Of a stretch of 64,000 bases of DNA, positions 17,090 through 25,144 are shown one piece after another (positions within the stretch are counted from its first letter, which is position 1; every line of letters starts with the position of its first letter). Under the pieces are notes generated by a model. The model searched no databases, was not told the origin of the DNA, and saw nothing but the letters and a program-made list of their open reading frames with translations. This DNA is from Candidatus Chryseobacterium colombiense. GTDB taxonomy: Bacteria > Bacteroidota > Bacteroidia > Flavobacteriales > Weeksellaceae. The position numbers and the translations under genes were made by a program. The DNA lies in the NCBI GenBank assembly GCA_029203185.1, contig CP119310.1:3044001-3108000 (forward strand), written 5' to 3'.

Positions 17090-18154
17090 ATGTTTGAAGA
17101 TAAATCACCGGAATTAACACCGATTTCCAAATTGGGAGAATTCGGATTAATAAAACACTTGACAGAGCATTTTCCTTTATCCAATGCATCTTCGGAACTT
17201 GGAGTAGGAGATGATGCTGCAGTTATCAATCCTGAAAATAAAAAAATTGTTGTTACAACAGATGTTCTGGCAGAAGGGGTACACTTTAATTTAGGCTATG
17301 TCCCGTTAAAGCATTTGGGATATAAAGCTGTTGTTGTGAATCTTAGTGATATTGCAGCGATGAATGCGACGCCGACTCAGATCTTGGTTTCCCTGGCTGT
17401 TTCTAATCGTTTTCCGGTAGAAGCTTTAGAAGAACTGTATGCCGGAATTCAAGCGGCTTGCGGAAGATATAAAGTGGATTTGATAGGAGGCGATACCACA
17501 AGCTCGAATGCCGGTCTTGTGATGAGCATCACGGCCATCGGGTTGGAAAATGAAGAAAATATTGTAAAGAGAAGCGGTGCAAAACCAAATGATCTTCTTG
17601 TGGTAACAGGAGATTTGGGAGGAGCTTATATGGGACTTCAGATCCTGGAAAGAGAACATGCTGTTTTCTTAGCCGATCCTAATATGCAGCCTGAAATGGA
17701 AGGCTACGATTATATTCTGGAGAGACAGCTAAAACCTGAGGCAAGAACTGATGTAAAAGCAATTTTGGAGCAATTGGATATCAAACCTACGTCTATGATT
17801 GATGTTTCAGATGGTTTAGCTTCGGAAATTCTGCATCTTTCAGATCAGTCGAAAGTAGGTTTTAGATTGTATGAAGAGAAAGTTCCAATGGATAATCTTA
17901 CGATTGCTACGGCAGATGATTTTAATTTGAATCCTGTAATGGCCGCTTTGAGTGGAGGTGAAGATTATGAATTGCTATTTACCATTTCTCCAAACGATTT
18001 TGATAAGATTAAAAATCATCCGGACTTCACCATTATTGGTCATGCTGTAGAGAAAGAAGACGGTAATTTTATGGTGGCGAGAGGTTCTAATCAGTTGGTT
18101 GCTTTAACGGCGCAAGGTTGGGATGCTTTTCTGGGAAATCAACAAAATGATTAA
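17090..18154 (+). CDS. thiL: Thiamine-monophosphate kinase
   Basis: 354 residues. It makes thiamine diphosphate from thiamine monophosphate and ATP, the last step of cofactor synthesis. Motifs of the PurM/ThiL fold are complete: GVGDDAAVI (about 40-48), TTDVLAEGVHF (about 57-67), VNLSDIAAMNATP, GGDTTSSNAGLVMSITAIG, VTGDLGGAYMGLQ, and SMIDVSDGLASEI near 240. No other thiamine gene is nearby and no TPP riboswitch is seen upstream. A terminator follows. Confidence 0.95.
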   Translation: MFEDKSPELTPISKLGEFGLIKHLTEHFPLSNASSELGVGDDAAVINPENKKIVVTTDVLAEGVHFNLGYVPLKHLGYKAVVVNLSDIAAMNATPTQILVSLAVSNRFPVEALEELYAGIQAACGRYKVDLIGGDTTSSNAGLVMSITAIGLENEENIVKRSGAKPNDLLVVTGDLGGAYMGLQILEREHAVFLADPNMQPEMEGYDYILERQLKPEARTDVKAILEQLDIKPTSMIDVSDGLASEILHLSDQSKVGFRLYEEKVPMDNLTIATADDFNLNPVMAALSGGEDYELLFTISPNDFDKIKNHPDFTIIGHAVEKEDGNFMVARGSNQLVALTAQGWDAFLGNQQND

Positions 18155-18179
18155 ATTTTATTTAATTTTAAATATTGTG

Positions 18180-18205
18180 AACCACTGCTTTTGTAGTGGT
18201 TTTTG
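18180..18205 (+). terminator. Terminator after thiL
   Basis: AACCACT (18180-18186) pairs with AGTGGTT (18195-18201), loop of eight, followed by TTTG. It lies 26 bases after the thiL stop. Confidence 0.8.
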
Positions 18206-18223
18206 TTTAAAAATAAACATTGT

Positions 18224-18718
18224 ATGAAATTGTATAACTATTTGGCGTTTTCGATCTATCAAATTTTTAATAAAACGATAAAAAGAGATGATCATTTTAC
18301 ATTACTTATTAAAACATCATTTGTTTTAACTTTAATAATGTTGTTAACATTTTATTCTATCCTGTTTTATTTAGATTTAAAAGGATATCATCATAATTTA
18401 ATACCTAAATTGTATTTGTTTCTTATTATGCTTATAATCTGGCTGCCAAATTATTTCTATTTGAAGAAAGAAAAATTTTTGAACAGTGATTTTTTGTTTA
18501 GTTACAAAAATGTACTTTCTTTTTTAGTAATAATTTTTGGTTTGGGGGGTATTTTTATATCTGTGGCAAATAAGAACCGAGAAAGAATTTTTAAAGAAAG
18601 GGGATATTCACAGGAGGTAATTGACAATGGTGGAGAAGAACCTTTTGATCCTGCCAAAAAACCAAAATCTCTTGAAGGAGACCTAAGACTTTGGTATTAT
18701 AATAATTTTGAAAAATAA
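18224..18718 (+). CDS. Small membrane protein of unknown function
   Basis: 164 residues from the ATG at 18224; the frame runs seven codons further to a TTG inside the thiL terminator, so that is an unlikely start. Three hydrophobic segments (about 30-52, 63-80 and 96-116) and a soluble, charged C-terminal tail ending GDLRLWYYNNFEK. I do not recognise the family. The stop codon overlaps the first base of a two-way terminator shared with pepT. Confidence 0.7.
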   Translation: MKLYNYLAFSIYQIFNKTIKRDDHFTLLIKTSFVLTLIMLLTFYSILFYLDLKGYHHNLIPKLYLFLIMLIIWLPNYFYLKKEKFLNSDFLFSYKNVLSFLVIIFGLGGIFISVANKNRERIFKERGYSQEVIDNGGEEPFDPAKKPKSLEGDLRLWYYNNFEK

Positions 18719-18746
18719 AACCCACTATAATCATCATAGTGGGTTT
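18718..18746. terminator. Two-way terminator between a membrane gene and pepT
   Basis: AAACCCACTA (18718-18727) and TAGTGGGTTT (18737-18746) form a perfect 10-bp stem with a nine-base loop. It serves the converging transcripts ending at 18718 (plus) and 18767 (minus). Confidence 0.85.
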
Positions 18747-18766
18747 CAATATTTTTATAATAAACT

Positions 18767-20005
18767 TTATGCTTTCGCAATATTCAAAATAACTTCCATT
18801 GCTTTTTCCATACTTTCCAAAGCAACATATTCGTAAGGTCCGTGGAAATTGATTCCTCCTGCAAAAATATTCGGACAAGGCAATCCCATATAAGACAATT
18901 GCGCTCCGTCTGTTCCTCCTCGGATCGCTTTAATTTTAGGCTCTATTCCAGCTTCCTTCATCGCTGCTGCTGCCAAATCGATGATGTGCATTTTTCCTTC
19001 AAATTGCTGCTTCATGTTTCTGTACTGTTCTTTAATCTCAACTTCGGCAGTTCCTTCGCCGTGCTTTTGATTGAATTCAGCTACTTTTTCTTCCATGAAT
19101 TTCTTTCTTGCTTCAAATTTATCGGCATCGTGGTCACGGATGATATATTGTAATTTAGCTTCAGAAATATCTGCATTTAAGTCCATTAAGTGGTAGAATC
19201 CATCAAAACCTTTTGTTGTAGCCGGCGTTTCGTTAGCCGGAAGCAGTTGAACAAATTCAGAAGCCAATAAAGCGGCATTAATCATTTTTCCATATGCATA
19301 ACCTGGATGAACGCTCAATCCGTGGATTTTCACTACCGCACCTGCAGCATTGAAGTTTTCATATTCCAGTTCTCCCACTTCTCCACCATCCATGGTATAA
19401 GCGAATTCGGCTCCGAACTTAGCAACATCAAATTTATGAGCCCCTCTTCCGATTTCTTCATCAGGAGTAAATCCAACGGCTATTCTTCCGTGCTTGATTT
19501 CCGGATGAGCTATTAAATATTCAGCAGCTGTAACGATTTCTGCACAACCTGCTTTGTCATCGGCACCCAAAAGTGTTGTTCCGTCAGTAGTGATCAATGT
19601 TTGACCGATATATTTTTTTAAACTTTCAAATTTTGAAGGAGATAGCTTGAAACCTGTTTCCTGATTTAAAAGCAGGTCATTGCCATCATAATTTTCCCAA
19701 ACCTGAGGTTTTACATTTTCACCGCTGAAATCCGGTGAAGTATCATAATGCGAAATAAATCCAATGGTAGGTTTGTTATCATTGTCGAGATTTGAAGGAA
19801 CATATCCCATGATATAACCGTTGTCATCAATCGAAACCTCTTCAAGACCGATCGTTTTAAGCTCTTCAGTAATGTATTTTGCGATATCCCACTGTCTTTC
19901 CGTAGAAGGGGTTGTTTCGCTTTCTGCGTCACTTGTTGAGTATATTTTTACGTAATTAAGAAAACGGTTCAGTAACTTTTCTTTCCACAATTGATTGAAT
20001 TCCAT
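18767..20005 (-). CDS. pepT: Peptidase T (tripeptide aminopeptidase)
   Basis: 412 residues. A cytoplasmic dizinc M20 enzyme that removes the N-terminal residue from tripeptides. Metal-ligand motifs are all present: ISHYDTSPDFSG (first His/Asp), LLGADDKAGCAEIV (bridging Asp), TPDEEIGRGAHKFD (catalytic Glu pair), TMDGGEVGELEYENFNAA and the C-terminal FHGPYEYVALESME (His). Length and motif order match PepT rather than other M20 families. It fits an organism that imports peptides, as does the S46 peptidase at 32139-34346. Confidence 0.95.
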   Translation of the reverse strand: MEFNQLWKEKLLNRFLNYVKIYSTSDAESETTPSTERQWDIAKYITEELKTIGLEEVSIDDNGYIMGYVPSNLDNDNKPTIGFISHYDTSPDFSGENVKPQVWENYDGNDLLLNQETGFKLSPSKFESLKKYIGQTLITTDGTTLLGADDKAGCAEIVTAAEYLIAHPEIKHGRIAVGFTPDEEIGRGAHKFDVAKFGAEFAYTMDGGEVGELEYENFNAAGAVVKIHGLSVHPGYAYGKMINAALLASEFVQLLPANETPATTKGFDGFYHLMDLNADISEAKLQYIIRDHDADKFEARKKFMEEKVAEFNQKHGEGTAEVEIKEQYRNMKQQFEGKMHIIDLAAAAMKEAGIEPKIKAIRGGTDGAQLSYMGLPCPNIFAGGINFHGPYEYVALESMEKAMEVILNIAKA

Positions 20006-20221
20006 AATACTTATCAGATATTGTAATTAAAAATAGTGCAAATTATACCTTTGATGAAATCAGATATCAATAAGGTCAACTTACACACGCCAAAAATAAT
20101 TAAAAGTTTTTGAACAGGATTGTTATTCCAAACAAAATTTGCTGACTATATCCATCATTGGGTTAATACAGCATTAAATTATTCATAAAATTAGCTTTAA
20201 TGATGATGAAATTAAATCTGC

Positions 20222-20842
20222 TTATTTTTTATTTCCAAAAAATGCAAATGCATAATTGAGCTGTACAGCAATAATGAAAGCAATGCTTAAATAAGGATTG
20301 ATAAAGCATAATAAAGCTCCTGTAAAATAAAGAGCCTGTGCGTAAATAATCCTTTTCCTGATGGGAGTATATACATCGTTTACTGTCTCTTCATTAATGA
20401 AGTTATGTTTATAAGAATAATGCCAATTGATATAAAGCATTAATCCCATTAAAAAGATGTTGAACCAATACAGAATAATTGAAAATTTAAAATTGATATG
20501 ATCTCCTAAAAACGCCGTCGAAAAAGGAAGGGTAGAAACAAATAATAAAAACAATAGATTGATCCAGTTTAAATTACGGTCACTTCCCTTAATATGTCTG
20601 AATTGTGCAGATTGCCCCGTCCAGAATATTCCGGCGGTCATGAAGCTTAGAAAATACACTAAAAACTTAGGCATCAAAGCAAAAAAGGAATGAGAAAGTT
20701 CCATTTCGGTAATATTTCCTTCAAATTCCGGCACTTTTATTTCCAGGACTAAAAGGGTCATGGCAACTCCGAAAACAGCATCGCTAATTGCGTCAAGTCG
20801 TCCTGCACTTTGCCCAGCAAGTTTGTTGTATGATAGTTTCAT
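20222..20842 (-). CDS. TMEM175-family (DUF1211) membrane protein
   Basis: 206 residues, about six membrane segments. The N-terminal signature RLDAISDAVFGVAMTLLVLEIKVP (about 15-38, quoted in part) is that of the TMEM175 potassium-channel family. The usual FSDG core reads ISDA here, a change at the residue that lines the pore in studied homologues. Bacterial members form tetrameric K+ channels; whether this one conducts is open. It starts 11 bases after the upstream gene ends, so the two are likely cotranscribed. Confidence 0.82.
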   Translation of the reverse strand: MKLSYNKLAGQSAGRLDAISDAVFGVAMTLLVLEIKVPEFEGNITEMELSHSFFALMPKFLVYFLSFMTAGIFWTGQSAQFRHIKGSDRNLNWINLLFLLFVSTLPFSTAFLGDHINFKFSIILYWFNIFLMGLMLYINWHYSYKHNFINEETVNDVYTPIRKRIIYAQALYFTGALLCFINPYLSIAFIIAVQLNYAFAFFGNKK

Positions 20843-20853
20843 AAAGGTAAATA

Positions 20854-21489
20854 TTAAAAATTAAGTCGTACGAAAGGACCAATATTGAATTCATGCTCCA
20901 GGTGTTCTCCACGACCGTGTTGTTCCAGTTCAGCTCCGATACCAAAACCTACTTTTTCCTTGCATTGTAAACCTAATTTCAGCTGTTGTGTACTAAATGC
21001 ATGACCGTGTTTATAATTGATGGCTGTTCTTAATTCTGTACGAAAAACGAGCCTCCAGTTTTCACTGATTTCGGGCAAATATCCCAGAATAAGCATGATT
21101 TGTGCATCAGGATCTTTAGTTACAGCACTTGAAATATTGGCATAAACCAAAAAAATTTCGTTTTCCTTTAAATACCCAAGTCCAAGTCTTGCACTGAAAG
21201 GGTAAGCCGATGAAGCGTAAGTTCCGGCTGTAATTCCGAAATTTTTTATAATGTTATAAGAGAGAATATTATAATTAATAAATTGTGGGTGTTCTGTCTC
21301 ATATTCAGGAAGATGCATTTCGCTTCGTGAAATAATACTCCATTTGTTGGCTTTATCAATAGGTTCTAAAAAGAAAAATTCAGAAGTGAGACCTTTATGC
21401 CCAGCTAAAACATCTACGTACACTTGAGACTGTGCATATGTAAAAATGTTCAGTAAAATGAACAGAAGAATCGATATTTTTTTTTTCAT
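20854..21489 (-). CDS. Exported protein, possible outer-membrane beta-barrel
   Basis: 211 residues with a clear signal peptide (KKKISILLFILLNIFTYAQS). The mature part shows alternating hydrophobic/polar strands (for example FGITAGTYASSAYPFSARLG and QLKLGLQCKEKVGFGIGAEL) and ends in an aromatic residue (GPFVRLNF), as many outer-membrane barrels do. No named family is recognised. It is the first gene of a two-gene minus-strand unit with the TMEM175-like gene. Confidence 0.7.
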   Translation of the reverse strand: MKKKISILLFILLNIFTYAQSQVYVDVLAGHKGLTSEFFFLEPIDKANKWSIISRSEMHLPEYETEHPQFINYNILSYNIIKNFGITAGTYASSAYPFSARLGLGYLKENEIFLVYANISSAVTKDPDAQIMLILGYLPEISENWRLVFRTELRTAINYKHGHAFSTQQLKLGLQCKEKVGFGIGAELEQHGRGEHLEHEFNIGPFVRLNF

Positions 21490-21706
21490 ATTTACTAGGT
21501 GTTTTTTTATTCATTAAAGATGATAAAAGGTGATAACGTAATCCCAAAAAAATGATTAGTTGTTAGCATGAATTCGAAATTTATTATCCATGACAGTTTT
21601 ATTTTGTGTTTTGATTGTCAGGGTTTTGTGTTTATTTTGAATGTGGTTTTATTCTAAAAAATAATTACATTAATTTTATAAATAGAGTAAGCGTTATTTA
21701 AAAGAA

Positions 21707-21753
21707 AAAATCAACACGTTAAATTCACAATATGAATTTAACGTGTTGATTTT
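21707..21753. terminator. Perfect 21-bp hairpin, probable two-way terminator
   Basis: Arms at 21707-21727 and 21733-21753 are exact complements (AAAATCAACACGTTAAATTCA and its complement) with a five-base loop. T-rich runs follow on both strands (GTAGTTTTTTTT to the right; TTCTTTT on the minus strand to the left). No gene end lies close by, so which transcript it stops is unclear. Confidence 0.6.
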
Positions 21754-22027
21754 CTGTAGTTTTTTTTGTAAAACGATTTTAAGGTTTAATTTCTTTACGA
21801 AAATTGTTATTGAAATTTAATTATATCAACTACAAGTTGATTTTTATATTTTATGTTTAACATGAAAGTTAAGGTTAGTTTTTTTAGTAAAAAGGTAAAA
21901 TCTTTGCTTGGGATAATGTATTTGAAATTATATATCAGTTATTAAAATTTTAAATTATTTATAAGTGTTTGGCAATCAAAATAATGCTAAATTTGGAGGT
22001 TTGTTAGATGAAATTATTTAGTTTTAT

Positions 22028-22035
22028 TATATTTG
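22028..22035 (+). promoter_or_regulatory. Probable -7 element of the HMG-CoA lyase promoter
   Basis: TATATTTG matches the Bacteroidetes TAnnTTTG element 20 bases before the ATG at 22055. A TTG lies at 22001-22003, but the 24-base spacer is longer than usual. Confidence 0.45.
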
Positions 22036-22054
22036 AGAAAACCTAAACGTAAAA

Positions 22055-22903
22055 ATGTTTCTTACTGAATGTCCGCGCGATGCAATGCAGGGTTGGGGAG
22101 AATTTATCCCTACCGACAAAAAAATAGATTATATCAACTCTTTAATGGATGTTGGGTTTGATGTATTGGACTGTCTGAGTTTTGTATCTCCAAAAGCAAT
22201 TCCTCAAATGGCTGACTCTGATGAGGTTGCTGAAAATATAGATAAATCCCGATCCAATACGAAAGTTTCTGCGATTGTGGCCAATTACAGAGGTGCCGAA
22301 AAAGCATTGAAGCACCAATCGGTAGATATTATCGGTTTCCCGTTTTCTATTTCTGAAACTTTCCAGCATAGAAATACCAATAAAAATCAGGAAGAAGCCT
22401 TTAACGAAATCATCAGAATGCTGGAGCTTGTGAAAAGTGAAAACAGACAGCTGAACATTTATTTTTCGATGGCTTTTGGAAATCCCTACGGAGAGATGTG
22501 GAAATGGGAAGATGTAGACTTCTGGGCACAGCGATTTTCAGAAATCGGGGTAAAGGATATTTTACTTTCTGATACCACGGGAGTCGCAACTCCGGAAACC
22601 ATAGCGCTTTTATTTGAAAAAATACCATCTAAATATCCTGAAATTAACTTTGGAGGGCATTTTCATAACCGATATGAAGATTCTTATTCAAAATTAAAAG
22701 CGGCATACGATAAAGGCTGTACAAGTTTTGACAGTGCCATCAAAGGAATCGGAGGCTGCCCGATGGCGAAAGACGATTTGGTGGGAAATATGCCGACTGA
22801 GCAGGTAATTAACTTTATGAGTGTAGAGAAAGTAAATCACAAGTTGAATTTATTGAACTTCGAAAGTTCTTATAATAAAGCGAAAGATATTTTTCATTTT
22901 TAA
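22055..22903 (+). CDS. mvaB: Hydroxymethylglutaryl-CoA lyase
   Basis: 282 residues. Splits HMG-CoA to acetoacetate and acetyl-CoA, the last step of leucine breakdown. The TIM-barrel DRE/HMGL-like motifs are there: ECPRDAMQGWGEF (about 5-17, catalytic Arg-Asp), LDCLSFVSPKAIPQMADS, LLSDTTGVATPE, the metal pair HFHNRYEDSY and the loop GIGGCPMAKDDLVGN with the catalytic cysteine. The usual VGPRDGLQ is ECPRDAMQ here, so it belongs to a divergent branch. Other HMGL-like aldolases remain possible, but the GCPxAKD loop favours the lyase. Confidence 0.85.
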   Translation: MFLTECPRDAMQGWGEFIPTDKKIDYINSLMDVGFDVLDCLSFVSPKAIPQMADSDEVAENIDKSRSNTKVSAIVANYRGAEKALKHQSVDIIGFPFSISETFQHRNTNKNQEEAFNEIIRMLELVKSENRQLNIYFSMAFGNPYGEMWKWEDVDFWAQRFSEIGVKDILLSDTTGVATPETIALLFEKIPSKYPEINFGGHFHNRYEDSYSKLKAAYDKGCTSFDSAIKGIGGCPMAKDDLVGNMPTEQVINFMSVEKVNHKLNLLNFESSYNKAKDIFHF

Positions 22904-22928
22904 AATGTCAAATATTCATGAGTACGAA

Positions 22929-22957
22929 TGTCATCCTGAGCGAAGCGAAGGATCTCA
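22929..22957. repeat. Dispersed repeat, single arm (copy 4)
   Basis: TGTCATCCTGAGCGAAGCGA (22929 on) followed by AGGATCTCA. It matches one arm of the repeat at 13343-13437 with few differences. It stands just after the HMG-CoA lyase stop. Confidence 0.65.
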
Positions 22958-22967
22958 AATAAAGTAT

Positions 22968-23001
22968 AATGTAGAAGCGGGCTAAAGCCCGCTTCTACAT
23001 T
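22968..23001. repeat. Perfect 16-bp palindrome with a two-base loop
   Basis: AATGTAGAAGCGGGCT and its exact complement, separated by AA. It is much GC-richer than its surroundings and directly follows the single repeat arm at 22929-22957. Such GCGGGCTAAAGCCCGC palindromes are typical of interspersed repeats; it may also stop transcription, though no T-run follows. Confidence 0.7.
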
Positions 23002-23050
23002 AACAAAACCCATCGGCTGCAGTAAACAATTTAAACCAAAAATCATCAAA

Positions 23051-23887
23051 ATGAAACCCATAATCACTCCTTCAGAATTAAGAAATCTTCCAACCGAAAA
23101 TCTCATCCTACTGGATTCAAGAGTCGGAAAAGATGTCTATCAAAACTATTTGAACAAACACATTAAAGGGGCAAGGTTCATTGATTTGGATAAAGATTTA
23201 GCAGACATTGGAAAAAATGCTGCTTTTGGCGGAAGGCATCCTCTTCCGACTGTTGAAAAATTTGCAGAAATACTTTCCAAACTTGGAGTTTCTGAAGGTG
23301 CTCATCTTGTCGTTTATGATGATAAAAATGGCTCAAATGCCGCTGCAAGAGCTTGGTGGATGCTGAAATCTTTTGGGTTTGACAATGTTCAGGTTCTGGA
23401 TGGTGGATTCCAAAATGCTGAAAAAGAAGGTTTGGAATTTTCTTCGGGGGAAGAAACTTTTGAAAAGGCTGAATTCATTAAAAAAGATAATTGGCTTCTT
23501 CCAATTTCTGTATTGGAAACCGTTGAAAATGAATTGAAAAACCATTCCTCGACGGTAATCGATGTAAGAGATGCATACCGTTATCATGGAGAATCGGAAC
23601 CGATCGACTTAGTTGCAGGTCATATTCCGGGAGCAATCAATATTCCTTTTTCTGAAAACCTGGATGAAAATGGAAATTTCCTGAAACCTGAAATATTAAA
23701 AGATAAATATTTAAAACTGTTGGAAGGAAAACCTGAAAACCTGATCATTCACTGCGGTTCCGGAGTGACTGCATGTCATACCATTTTAGCGTTGGATTAT
23801 GCAGGTTTTAAAATACCAAATTTATATGTAGGTTCGTGGAGTGAGTGGAGCAGAAGAGAAGGGAAAGAAATCGCAAAAGAAATTTAA
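23051..23887 (+). CDS. Sulfurtransferase with two rhodanese domains
   Basis: 278 residues: an inactive N-terminal rhodanese domain (about 1-135) and an active C-terminal one (about 150-278). The active loop is HCGSGVTACHT near 237, a CGSGVTA loop as in 3-mercaptopyruvate or thiosulfate sulfurtransferases. In the first domain the matching loop (YDDKNGSNAAARAWW) has no cysteine, as expected for a structural repeat. Moves sulfur to thiol acceptors or cyanide. It follows a palindrome-rich gap and is probably a single gene. Confidence 0.92.
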   Translation: MKPIITPSELRNLPTENLILLDSRVGKDVYQNYLNKHIKGARFIDLDKDLADIGKNAAFGGRHPLPTVEKFAEILSKLGVSEGAHLVVYDDKNGSNAAARAWWMLKSFGFDNVQVLDGGFQNAEKEGLEFSSGEETFEKAEFIKKDNWLLPISVLETVENELKNHSSTVIDVRDAYRYHGESEPIDLVAGHIPGAINIPFSENLDENGNFLKPEILKDKYLKLLEGKPENLIIHCGSGVTACHTILALDYAGFKIPNLYVGSWSEWSRREGKEIAKEI

Positions 23888-23899
23888 CACTGTCTGTAT

Positions 23900-23973
23900 C
23901 ATTCTGACAAAGGAAGAATCTAGCATATTATAATAGATTCTTCATTGCGCTTTAGCTTTATTCAGAATGACAG
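23900..23973. repeat. Dispersed imperfect palindrome, copy 5
   Basis: ATTCTGACAAAGGAAGAATC (23900 on), TAGATTCTTCATTGCGCTTT and TTCAGAATGACAG at the right end. Closely matches 15132-15202 in both length and order. It begins just after the sulfurtransferase stop. Confidence 0.75.
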
Positions 23974-24003
23974 GAGATGTTCAGTTCAAAAAAGATAAAA
24001 TAA

Positions 24004-24034
24004 AAGGCTGTCAAAATTGGCAGCCTGTTTTATT
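24004..24034 (+). terminator. Terminator between convergent genes
   Basis: AGGCTGTCA (24005-24013) pairs with TGGCAGCCT (24018-24026) with one G-U pair, followed by GTTTTATTTTA on the plus strand. On the minus strand the stem is followed by TTTATTTTA, so it can also end the transcript that stops at 24046. Confidence 0.75.
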
Positions 24035-24045
24035 TTAATCCGAAT

Positions 24046-24372
24046 TTAAAGCATTCCCAGCTCAAATTTCGCTTCCTCACTCATCATATCCTTGTTCCAG
24101 CTTGGCTCGAAAGTAAGCTCTAAATCGACACTTTTTACGTTTTCTACTTCTGCTACTTTATCTTTTACTTCCTGAGGAAGTGTTTCTGCAACAGGACAGT
24201 TCGGAGTCGTAAGTGTCATTATAATTTTCACATCGGCATCATCAGAAATCTGTACGTCATAAACGAGCCCCAATTCGTAGATGTCTACAGGAATTTCGGG
24301 ATCATATACTGTTTTTAGGACGTTGATAATTTCTTCACCGATGTCAGCAATCTGATCGTCTGTAAATTTCAT
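24046..24372 (-). CDS. DUF59 (MIP18/SufT-like) iron-sulfur assembly protein
   Basis: 108 residues, a single DUF59 domain. The conserved YDPEIPVDIYELGLVYDV (about 22-39) and LTTPNCPVAETLPQEV (about 53-68, with the conserved Cys) are intact. The C-terminal FEPSWNKDMMSEEAKFELG is also standard. These proteins help deliver or mature Fe-S clusters, and in Bacteroidetes they often accompany suf genes, but none are seen here. It starts three bases after the exonuclease gene ends. Confidence 0.9.
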   Translation of the reverse strand: MKFTDDQIADIGEEIINVLKTVYDPEIPVDIYELGLVYDVQISDDADVKIIMTLTTPNCPVAETLPQEVKDKVAEVENVKSVDLELTFEPSWNKDMMSEEAKFELGML

Positions 24373-24375
24373 TTT

Positions 24376-25080
24376 TTAATCTAAATTGGTATACCTTTTC
24401 AACAAATCTTCCTGACGCATACGCCGGAAAATATTCGCCAAAGTTAAGACATCTTTTTCACAATAGTCAACTATTCTTTGCAAGTCTTTCTCTATGTAGT
24501 AGATTGATGAAACCATTGAGCCGTCGATATCGTCTTTAGGTGTGGGAATTCCGAAAAGATGCGCTAATAATTCCAGTGAAATAAAGCTTTTATAATCTCC
24601 GAACTTCCAGAGTTCCATGGTGTCAATATGAGGGATTTCCCATGGTTTTTTTCCGTACATCTGAAATGGAGTAGGAGGCTGCATTCCATTGATTAAATAT
24701 CTTCTCGCAATCCAGGGAAAATCAAATTCTTTACCATTATGGGCACACAGAATGACGTCTCTTAATCTCGTGCTATTGAATATTTCGCCAAATTCCAACA
24801 ATATTTTCTTTTCGTCATCGCCGGCAAAACTTTTTATTTTTAAAGTGTCATTTTTTTCGAGCATTCCGATGCTAATGCAGATGATTTTTCCAAATTCTGC
24901 CATAATTCCTGCTCTTTCGGAATAGAATTCTTCTGCTGAAATTTCATCTTTTCTCTGAAATCTTGTCTTTTTATCCCAAAGTATTTGTTCGTTTTCGGGT
25001 ATGTCTTCCCAGGCGCCGAATCCCGGAACGGTTTCAATATCAATAAATAAGATTCTTTCTAAGGGTATGGTTTTTATCAT
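24376..25080 (-). CDS. DEDDy 3'-5' exonuclease, PolB-like
   Basis: 234 residues from the ATG at 25080. An upstream TTG in the same frame (25152) would overlap the preceding gene, so it was rejected. Exo motif I is ILFIDIETVPG (Asp, Glu), motif II CAHNGKEFDFPWIARRYL (Asp) and motif III YCEKDVLTLANIF (Tyr/Asp), the DEDDy set. It resembles the stand-alone proofreading-type exonucleases related to DNA polymerase B. The physiological substrate is unknown. It lies in a minus-strand run with the DUF59, CsaA-like and HExxH genes. Confidence 0.88.
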   Translation of the reverse strand: MIKTIPLERILFIDIETVPGFGAWEDIPENEQILWDKKTRFQRKDEISAEEFYSERAGIMAEFGKIICISIGMLEKNDTLKIKSFAGDDEKKILLEFGEIFNSTRLRDVILCAHNGKEFDFPWIARRYLINGMQPPTPFQMYGKKPWEIPHIDTMELWKFGDYKSFISLELLAHLFGIPTPKDDIDGSMVSSIYYIEKDLQRIVDYCEKDVLTLANIFRRMRQEDLLKRYTNLD

Positions 25081-25144
25081 TTGTTTTATTTTATTATTGG
25101 CATTCTTTGTTTTGAAATGATAAAGTTTGCTTTTTAATAAGGGT

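Larger units (their letters stand above)
21490..22054. other. Gene-free AT-rich gap with one strong hairpin
   Basis: 565 bases between divergent genes, the longest non-coding stretch of the window. It holds the upstream regions of both flanking genes, a perfect 21-bp hairpin (21707-21753), a weakly supported 30-codon ORF (21853-21945) and a -7 promoter element before the lyase gene. No RNA gene or mobile-element sequence is recognised. Confidence 0.6.

Noticed and set aside
17026..17090. Repeated ATTACTCATTAC before thiL as a possible operator
   Set aside because: Two adjacent copies only, in an AT-rich gap with no symmetric structure. Slippage is a simpler explanation.
17020..17090. TPP riboswitch upstream of thiL
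   Set aside because: The 70-base gap has no THI-box pattern (CUGAGA or a matching stem) and is too short and AT-rich.
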